NCBI GenBank assembly: GCA_002688965.1
Contig: NZEE01000117.1
Span: 1-19,174 of the forward strand
Direction of reading: 5' to 3'
DNA: 19,174 nt
From: an archaeon
GTDB lineage: Archaea > Aenigmatarchaeota > Aenigmatarchaeia > GW2011-AR5 > GCA-2688965
Shown: piece after piece, positions 14,413 to 19,174 of the stretch
Layout: every line of letters starts with the position of its first letter
How positions within the stretch are numbered: the first letter of the stretch is position 1
Position numbers and translations under genes: made by a program
The notes under the pieces: generated by a model
Database searches by the model: none
Told to the model about the DNA's origin: nothing
Seen by the model: the letters and a program-made list of their open reading frames with translations, nothing else

Positions 14413-15058
14413 TTTTAGAAAGGTATCACCTGGTTGGCACTATGATAAGTTTGCCAAACCTAACGGGGAGCTCAGAAAGGTAGGTGTTATAGAGTTAGAA
14501 AGGCAGACTATAGACAAAAAGAAAAACATATTAAATAATCCTTCAAATGAGGGGGGTAAAAAAAGAGTACATATAGGAGATACGGTTGAGGATGTAAATA
14601 GTACCATAATAAGTGAAAGGATTGGTCATATGAGTGAAGTAGGATATACACCATCTGATTATTTTATGGAGTTTATAAATGATAAATTTATAGAACTTGA
14701 AGATACACTTTGTAATAGTTATAACATAAGCCACCACCACGCGTGTGCAGTATTAATACCCGCCGGGCAGTGTATGCCGGTACATGATGATTCCTATAGT
14801 TATCTTCAGAAATATATGAAACGAGACTACCCTGAAGTGAAGTATGACCAAATTAAACATATAAAAAGGTATTTAGTATTTTTAACCGATTGGGAATGGG
14901 GACAAACATTGGGTGCTGGAAATACTATCTGTCATCAGTGGACAGAGGGAAGTATATATGAATGGGATTATAAGATGTTACATTGGTCTTCTAATGCTAG
15001 TATGAGTCCAATATTATTTTTTGAAATTACAGGTTTAAATTTAGAGGTTATGAAATGA
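14396..15058 (+). CDS. 2-oxoglutarate/Fe(II) oxygenase-like, aspartyl/asparaginyl hydroxylase-type fold
   Basis: A 220-residue protein with the jelly-roll iron site His130-x-Asp132 ('IPAGQCMPVHDDSY') and a distal His196 ('YKMLHWSSNAS'). Between them 'KRYLVFLTDWEWGQTL' and 'HQWTEGSIYEWDYKM' match the strands of small aspartyl/asparaginyl-hydroxylase-like proteins, a group I recall as common in marine phages. The 'tpRytLqiTG' segment that normally follows the distal His reads 'SPILFFEITG' here, so the 2-oxoglutarate-binding Arg is missing or moved. The start at 14396 lies within the end of the PLP gene, with AGGGG at about 14384, so the two are probably co-translated. It may hydroxylate an amino-acid or peptide decoration; the substrate is unknown. 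Confidence 0.6.
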   Translation: MNSQFNFRKVSPGWHYDKFAKPNGELRKVGVIELERQTIDKKKNILNNPSNEGGKKRVHIGDTVEDVNSTIISERIGHMSEVGYTPSDYFMEFINDKFIELEDTLCNSYNISHHHACAVLIPAGQCMPVHDDSYSYLQKYMKRDYPEVKYDQIKHIKRYLVFLTDWEWGQTLGAGNTICHQWTEGSIYEWDYKMLHWSSNASMSPILFFEITGLNLEVMK

Positions 15059-15615
15059 AAAAAGAAGAAAGATATAAGAAAATATGGAATGATTACTTTA
15101 ATGGTGGTATGGCTATGTGGTCTTACTTTGGTTACAAATATCACAGTTATTTAATAACTAAATATATTGTTAGTAATTTACCTATACCTAAAAAGGGTAA
15201 ATTAATTCAATTGGGAACTGGTTTGGGAATTACGATAGAATTATTGTGTCATAAATTTGGTGAGGACCGAGTAGTTGGTTATGATATTTTTAATCCGTTG
15301 GGACATAAAAATATTAAATTTTTGGATACAACTTTAAATACACCTCCAGTTAAAGATATAGCTTATCTTGAAATTGATATTTGTAGTATGAGTGATGCTA
15401 AAAATCATAGGAGAGATTTATTGGGTTGGGCTATTGAAACAGTTGTAAAGGGTGGTTATATACTAACAAATAAAAGTTTAGCGAAAGAGTTGGAAAATGA
15501 AAAAGATTGGTCATTTGAAAAAATAGAATTGAGTAGTTTTGATGTTCCTGAATTGTGGTTTGATAATCTACATGAAAATAGGATTAACACTAAAATAATT
15601 TTAAAAATTAAATAG
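15055..15615 (+). CDS. SAM-methyltransferase-like protein, unknown substrate
   Basis: A 186-residue protein with a Rossmann-type core: motif I-like 'KLIQLGTGLGITIEL' (Gly54-Thr-Gly56-Leu-Gly58), 'VVGYDIFNPLGHKNI' in place of the acidic second strand, 'YLEIDICSM' and 'VVKGGYILTNKSLAKEL' for later strands. Motif I has Gln-Leu where the usual Glu/Asp precedes the glycine loop, so binding of SAM is likely but not certain. The aromatic N-terminus ('NDYFNGGMAMWSYFGYKYHSY') is distinctive. It overlaps the oxygenase stop by 4 nt (ATGA) and is followed by the strongest ribosome-binding site in the window. Methyltransferase or a non-catalytic relative; I cannot separate these. Confidence 0.5.
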   Translation: MKKEERYKKIWNDYFNGGMAMWSYFGYKYHSYLITKYIVSNLPIPKKGKLIQLGTGLGITIELLCHKFGEDRVVGYDIFNPLGHKNIKFLDTTLNTPPVKDIAYLEIDICSMSDAKNHRRDLLGWAIETVVKGGYILTNKSLAKELENEKDWSFEKIELSSFDVPELWFDNLHENRINTKIILKIK

Positions 15616-15618
15616 GAG
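15614..15618 (+). promoter_or_regulatory. Strong ribosome binding site for gmd
   Basis: AGGAG overlaps the stop codon of the preceding gene and lies 6 nt before ATG 15625. It is the closest match to a consensus Shine-Dalgarno at good spacing that I found, suggesting gmd is translated efficiently and independently of the gene before it. Confidence 0.7.
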
Positions 15619-15624
15619 ATAGAA

Positions 15625-16599
15625 ATGAGTAAAAGAAAAGCCTTTATAACAGGCATTAATGGTCAAGATGGTTCTTATTTAGCAGAACTTTTGCTTGAAA
15701 AGGATTATGAAGTGCACGGAATTGTCAGAAGAAATTCAGTAGCTGAAAATCAATTTTCAAGAGTAAAACATTTTGATAGAGAGTGTCATATTCTGTATGG
15801 AGATTTACTTGATGTAAGTTCATTAGAAAGAATGATACGAACTATACAACCCGATGAAATTTATAATATAGCAGCACAAAGTCATGTTAGAATTAGTATG
15901 GACATTCCACAATTTACAGTACAGACTAATGCTCTTGGTCTTTTAAATGTATTAGAGGCCTATAAAAACAATTGTCCTACAGCAAGATTCTATCAGGCAT
16001 CATCTTCAGAGATGTTTGGTCGTTCAGTAGATGAAGATGGGTATCAAAGAGAAACAACACCTATGAATCCTACAAGTCCATATGGATGTACAAAAGTATT
16101 TGGATTTAATATGGTACAACATTATAGAAATGCTTACAATTTATTTGCTGTAAATGGTATATTATTTAATCACGAATCACCAAGACGGGGTTCTAACTTT
16201 GTAACTAATAAAGTTGTTAAGGCAGCTGTCCAAATTAAGAAAGGATTGAAAGATACATTACCACTTGGTAATTTAGATGCTTATAGAGATTGGGGTCATT
16301 CTAAAGATTATGTTAGAGCCATGCACATGATAATCAATCATACAGAACCAGATGATTTTGTATGTGCTACAGGAGTTAGTAGGTCAGTAGGTGATATGTG
16401 TAATTATGTTTTTAGTAAGTTGGGTTTAGATTATAAAGATTATGTAACACAAGATCCACTATTTATGAGAGCAGAAGAACTTAAATATTTACGTGGGGAT
16501 GCTACAAAGTTGAGAAATACATTTGGTTGGGAACCTGAATATACATTTGAAACTTTAATGGATGAGATGATTGAACATTGGTTAAAAATTTATGAGTAA
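15625..16599 (+). CDS. gmd: GDP-mannose 4,6-dehydratase (Gmd)
   Basis: A 324-residue extended SDR with essentially a complete Gmd signature: 'FITGINGQDGSYLAELL' cofactor loop (residues 7-23), 'HGIVRRNS' for NADP-phosphate recognition, 'ASSSEMFG' and Tyr153-x-x-x-Lys157 in 'SPYGCTK' for catalysis, 'NHESPRRGSNFVTNKV' for the dimer/tetramer interface, and 'DAYRDWGHSKDYVRAMHMI' for substrate binding. It makes GDP-4-keto-6-deoxymannose, the branch point to GDP-fucose, rhamnose, perosamine and related sugars. A GDP-heptose 4,6-dehydratase (DmhA/WcbK type) belongs to the same family and is a real alternative beside heptose genes. No recognisable Fcl or Rmd follows; the next gene is a methyltransferase overlapping by 8 nt. 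Confidence 0.9.
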   Translation: MSKRKAFITGINGQDGSYLAELLLEKDYEVHGIVRRNSVAENQFSRVKHFDRECHILYGDLLDVSSLERMIRTIQPDEIYNIAAQSHVRISMDIPQFTVQTNALGLLNVLEAYKNNCPTARFYQASSSEMFGRSVDEDGYQRETTPMNPTSPYGCTKVFGFNMVQHYRNAYNLFAVNGILFNHESPRRGSNFVTNKVVKAAVQIKKGLKDTLPLGNLDAYRDWGHSKDYVRAMHMIINHTEPDDFVCATGVSRSVGDMCNYVFSKLGLDYKDYVTQDPLFMRAEELKYLRGDATKLRNTFGWEPEYTFETLMDEMIEHWLKIYE

Positions 16600-17320
16600 A
16601 GATGTCCACCCAATGCTTAGAGGGCATAATGATTATGACCATAGAGAATTCAAAAGAAATAACTCAGAGTTATTTCACCAAGAATGGGGTAGTGATGATA
16701 AAAGAATAGACGAAAATGCATGGATAGAGCGTTATAAACATGAAAGTGATTTAGTAGTTAATATAATTAAAGATTATAATCTTAAAAAAGTACTAGAATT
16801 TGGATCAGGTCCTGGAAAAATGGCGAATATGATACAAGATAAATTACAAAATGATTCAAATTTTGAGATTTCTTATACTATGATTGATAACCCTAATGCT
16901 AAAAAACAATTTGAAACGCGGGGTTACAAAGGTAATTTTATAGTGAAGAATTTAAGTTCATTTACAGATCTAGAAGGATTAGATGATAATTACGATTTAA
17001 TAATAACTAACGATTTTTTGGAACATATACCCAATCCAAGTTATATTTTATTAGAAGCATATAAAATTACTACTGAAAACGCTAAATTATTTGTAAGTGT
17101 TCCAAATTGGAGAATGGGTCATAGTTTTATATATAGAGGGTTATTTGATTATGATAATTTTTTATATTTTTTATGGTCTCACGGTTGGTCTGCAGACCAA
17201 GTATCTCAGTCACCACTTAAATGTCAGTTTAAACCTAAATTATCTTCTGAACAATGTTTACCAGATGAACTTATTCAATCTTGGAATTGGTACTTTGAAT
17301 GTACTAAGGAAATAGTATAA
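16592..17320 (+). CDS. Class I SAM-dependent methyltransferase
   Basis: A 242-residue methyltransferase. After a charged N-terminal segment of about 45 residues, motif I is textbook: 'VLEFGSGPGKMANMI' (Glu69, Gly71-Ser-Gly73-Pro-Gly75). 'SYTMIDNPNAKKQF' supplies the acidic second strand, 'YDLIITNDFLEHIPNP' motif II, and 'NAKLFVSVPNW' the late strand. The remaining C-terminus is Trp/Tyr rich ('FLYFLWSHGWSADQV', 'LIQSWNWYFECTKEIV'), consistent with a sugar-binding lid. The start overlaps the gmd stop by 8 nt and has only a weak Shine-Dalgarno, so it probably depends on reinitiation after gmd. Position next to gmd hints at methylation of a deoxysugar, which is inference. Confidence 0.78.
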   Translation: MSKDVHPMLRGHNDYDHREFKRNNSELFHQEWGSDDKRIDENAWIERYKHESDLVVNIIKDYNLKKVLEFGSGPGKMANMIQDKLQNDSNFEISYTMIDNPNAKKQFETRGYKGNFIVKNLSSFTDLEGLDDNYDLIITNDFLEHIPNPSYILLEAYKITTENAKLFVSVPNWRMGHSFIYRGLFDYDNFLYFLWSHGWSADQVSQSPLKCQFKPKLSSEQCLPDELIQSWNWYFECTKEIV

Positions 17321-18240
17321 TGAAAATAGCTTTCTTTTCAGAAACAGGAACTAATCAAAAGTATTTAAGAGATTTTCCAAATGCTAGAACAGAGGTGGCG
17401 TGGTGTTTGGCATTGGATGCTCCAATGTGTAGTTTAACTGTTTTACCTGAAGAACATTTTGATCTTGGTATTGTAATTATACCAAAAACAAAACCGAGTG
17501 TAAGTTTAGAATTTATTAGAAGGCGATGTGATAGGGTTGCAGTAATGCAAGAAGGTCCACACTGGTATTTTCAAGACTATTCGATAGATAAACAATTTCA
17601 TTATTATAATTTATTGATGGAAGCTGATTGGGTATATTGTCATAATGAATCTGATGTAAGTTATTATCTTGGGTTGGGATGTAAAGATGTTAGAGTGATG
17701 AGAAGTTTAATGATACCAGAAGGCCTCGAACCGAAAACAGAGTGGGATGTTCGTTGGAATAATGCAACTATTATTGGTGGTAATTTTGTAAGTTGGTATG
17801 GTGGATTTGATAGTTATATTGTTGCGAGAGAAATAGGAAATTTAATCGTTGCACCATCAATGGGGAGGAAGCAGAATGAAGAAGATTTAATAGAAGATAT
17901 TAAATACTTGCAATATATGAACTGGAGAGATTGGATAAACGCATTAGGAGAATTTGATATAGGAGTTCATTTAATGAGAACACACGCGGCTGGAACATTT
18001 GCTATGAATTGTGGATTTCATGGAATACCTTGTATTGGATATAAAGGATTGGATACACAAGAAAAATTACACCCATTAACTACAGTTGAGGTTGGAGATT
18101 TAGAGAGGGCTGTTGAGATTGGTAGAAAATTAAAAGATGAAAAATTTTATAATTTATGTAGTGAAACTGTACATAAAAGATTTGAACAATATTATACAGA
18201 AGAAACCTGGAAGGAGAATTGGAATTTACAATGGAAATGA
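17320..18240 (+). CDS. GT-B glycosyltransferase
   Basis: A 306-residue protein with a two-Rossmann GT-B plan. The N-terminal domain begins 'KIAFFSETG' and includes 'FDLGIVIIPKTKPS', 'DRVAVMQEGPHWYFQDY' and 'EADWVYCHNESDVSYYLGLG', which resemble the acceptor domain of GT4-type enzymes. The C-terminal domain starts near residue 145 ('NATIIGGNFVSWYGGFDSY') and has the donor-site loop 'GVHLMRTHAAGTFAMNCGFHGIPCIGY' (about 215-241), comparable to the 'E-G-x-x-x-x-x-E-A-x-x-x-G-x-P-V' loop of GT4, but with Thr-Phe and Asn-Cys in place of the two acidic residues. TAATG overlap with the preceding stop and AAGGA about 10 nt upstream support the start. Donor unknown. Confidence 0.65.
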   Translation: MKIAFFSETGTNQKYLRDFPNARTEVAWCLALDAPMCSLTVLPEEHFDLGIVIIPKTKPSVSLEFIRRRCDRVAVMQEGPHWYFQDYSIDKQFHYYNLLMEADWVYCHNESDVSYYLGLGCKDVRVMRSLMIPEGLEPKTEWDVRWNNATIIGGNFVSWYGGFDSYIVAREIGNLIVAPSMGRKQNEEDLIEDIKYLQYMNWRDWINALGEFDIGVHLMRTHAAGTFAMNCGFHGIPCIGYKGLDTQEKLHPLTTVEVGDLERAVEIGRKLKDEKFYNLCSETVHKRFEQYYTEETWKENWNLQWK

Positions 18241-19174
18241 AATTAGTTAGTTTTATAGTACCATCGAGAAATAATTTAGAATTATTAAAATTAGCTTACA
18301 AGTCTATCAGACGATTGGAAGGCGATCATGATATTATTATTTTAAATGATGCTAGTACTGACGGTACTGATGAATGGATATCGAATTTAGAAGATGCAAA
18401 TCTTACAACGTTTACAAATACCAGTGAGGATAGAATGGGAATAGTAGGCATGTACAACAAAGGTGCTTTGATGGCTAAGACCGATATAATTTTTACATTT
18501 CATGCCGACATGGTTGCTGGAACACATTTAGATATCAATATATTAAAACATTTAGAAAGAGGTAAAGTAGTTAGTGCCACGAGAATAGAACCGCCGTTAC
18601 ATCCTCCAGGATCTGAGAAAATAATTGAGAATTTTGGTATTGAACCTGAAGAATTTGATTGGAATGGTTGGGTAGAAAGAAATGAAACTTTTGAACAAGA
18701 TAAGACTACAAGAGGCATATTTGCTCCATGGGCTATTTACAGAGATGATTATTTATCAATTGGTGGTGAGGATAGTTTATTTGCTCCACAATCAAAGGAT
18801 GATTCTGATCTATTTAATAGATTTGTATTGAAGGGGTATAGCATAATACAATCCTGGGATGCTCTTGTTTATCACTTTACAAGTCGTGGTAGTAGATTTA
18901 ACAAACAAGCTGGTGGAAGCACTGGAGTGGATTCACCTGAATGGACTGAGCAAAACATTAAAGCAACGCGTAATTTTATTCGTAAATGGGGCCACTTTGT
19001 CAAGCATGATGAATACTCCTATCCAATCATTCCACCCAAATATGATATTTGTTTTGTTGTTGATAAGTGTACTCTTGAAATATTGGAAGCATTAGAGCCG
19101 TGGTGTTCTAAAATTTATGTTGAAGAACCAGACCTTAATATTATAGACTATATTTCAAAAGAACAAAAAAATAC
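18231..19174 (+). CDS. GT2-family glycosyltransferase with C-terminal second domain (3' partial)
   Basis: An open frame runs from ATG 18231 to the window end (314 codons plus 2 nt, no stop). The GT2 domain has 'LVSFIVPSRNNLELL', 'IIILNDASTDGTDEW' for nucleotide binding, and 'IFTFHADM' with His91-Ala-Asp93 in the DXD position, then 'IGGEDSLFAPQSKDDSDLF' with acid-base residues, and 'GYSIIQSWDALVYHFTSRGSRF'. These latter segments are, from memory, typical of GT2 proteins in marine myoviruses. From about residue 258 a new segment starts ('PKYDICFVVDKCTLEILEALEPW'), probably a second domain cut by the window edge. An alternative start at 18237 gives an ATGA overlap with the upstream stop; AAGGAG at 18211-18216 is rather far from either. 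Confidence 0.85.
   Translation, partial: MEMKLVSFIVPSRNNLELLKLAYKSIRRLEGDHDIIILNDASTDGTDEWISNLEDANLTTFTNTSEDRMGIVGMYNKGALMAKTDIIFTFHADMVAGTHLDINILKHLERGKVVSATRIEPPLHPPGSEKIIENFGIEPEEFDWNGWVERNETFEQDKTTRGIFAPWAIYRDDYLSIGGEDSLFAPQSKDDSDLFNRFVLKGYSIIQSWDALVYHFTSRGSRFNKQAGGSTGVDSPEWTEQNIKATRNFIRKWGHFVKHDEYSYPIIPPKYDICFVVDKCTLEILEALEPWCSKIYVEEPDLNIIDYISKEQKN

Noticed and set aside
14543..14740. Minus-strand frame of 65 codons
   Set aside because: Antisense to the 2OG oxygenase-like gene, no motif, wrong strand for the operon.
15456..15656. Minus-strand frame of 66 codons spanning a gene junction
   Set aside because: Covers the end of the 15055 gene and the gmd start with its ribosome-binding site; no motif supports it.
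17097..17315. Plus-strand frame of 72 codons inside a methyltransferase
   Set aside because: A frame-shifted reading of the C-terminal part of the 16592 methyltransferase, whose motifs and length are consistent without it.
18500..19095. Small frames on both strands near the window end
   Set aside because: They are shadows of the long open GT2 frame beginning at 18231, which has clear motifs and simply lacks a stop because the window ends.
1..19174. CRISPR array, tRNA, insertion sequence, inverted repeats or terminators
   Set aside because: No repeated spacer-like units, no tRNA-like cloverleaf, no transposase and no GC-rich hairpin followed by a T run were seen; the short intergenic gaps leave little room for them.

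Overview
The window is an AT-rich (roughly 30% G+C by eye), plus-strand-only block of about 21 tightly packed genes, with both end genes cut by the window edges. Nearly every junction is a 1-17 nt overlap or a gap under 25 nt. I see no terminator, tRNA, repeat, mobile element or gene-free stretch over 300 nt. Almost everything from 428 onward is sugar chemistry: six glycosyltransferase-like proteins, six class I methyltransferase-like proteins, nucleotide-sugar dehydratases and epimerases, a sugar kinase, a two-subunit transketolase, two cupins, a PLP enzyme and a 2-oxoglutarate oxygenase.

The source is most likely a marine T4-like (or jumbo) myovirus. The first, 5'-truncated gene resembles a small protein family I associate with marine myovirus structural regions. 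Gene packing is viral. The 428 and 18231 glycosyltransferases and the 14396 oxygenase are of types I associate with marine myoviruses. No flippase, polymerase, chain-length regulator or any obvious membrane protein is present. Prochlorococcus myovirus P-SSM2 is a known precedent for a phage with large LPS-type clusters. An O-antigen island from an AT-rich marine bacterium is the main alternative, and host assignment is not possible from this window.

Layout: 1-426 phage-type protein; 428-1904 two GT-A glycosyltransferases; 1909-2889 GalE-like epimerase; 2891-3820 heptose-kinase-like GHMP kinase; 3808-4662 zinc-knuckle methyltransferase; 4671-5603 fusion of a phosphoheptose-isomerase-like SIS domain with a cytidylyltransferase-fold domain; 5606-6475 GT10-like transferase; 6486-8127 split transketolase; 8120-9109 SDR; 9106-10026 methyltransferase; 10029-10445 WbuC-like cupin; 10445-11221 GT-like protein; 11245-11823 methyltransferase; 11844-13058 TylCIII-type C-methyltransferase; 13071-13478 RmlC/FdtA-like cupin; 13495-14412 short PLP enzyme; 14396-15058 2OG oxygenase; 15055-15615 methyltransferase-like protein; 15625-16599 GDP-mannose 4,6-dehydratase (Gmd); 16592-17320 methyltransferase; 17320-18240 GT-B glycosyltransferase; 18231 to the end, GT2 glycosyltransferase.

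Working model (inference): transketolase makes sedoheptulose 7-phosphate; the SIS domain isomerises it to a heptose 7-phosphate; the GHMP kinase phosphorylates C1; the fused nucleotidyltransferase makes an NDP-heptose, with the missing 7-phosphatase step supplied by the host or bypassed. A second branch starts at Gmd and may lead through an SDR, cupin and C-methyltransferase to a branched deoxysugar. The glycosyltransferases and methyltransferases then build a capped, methylated glycan on a virion protein, host surface or other cytoplasmic acceptor. The strongest novelty candidates are the isomerase-nucleotidyltransferase fusion, the virus-encoded heptose route with its own transketolase, and the compact PLP enzyme/oxygenase pair.
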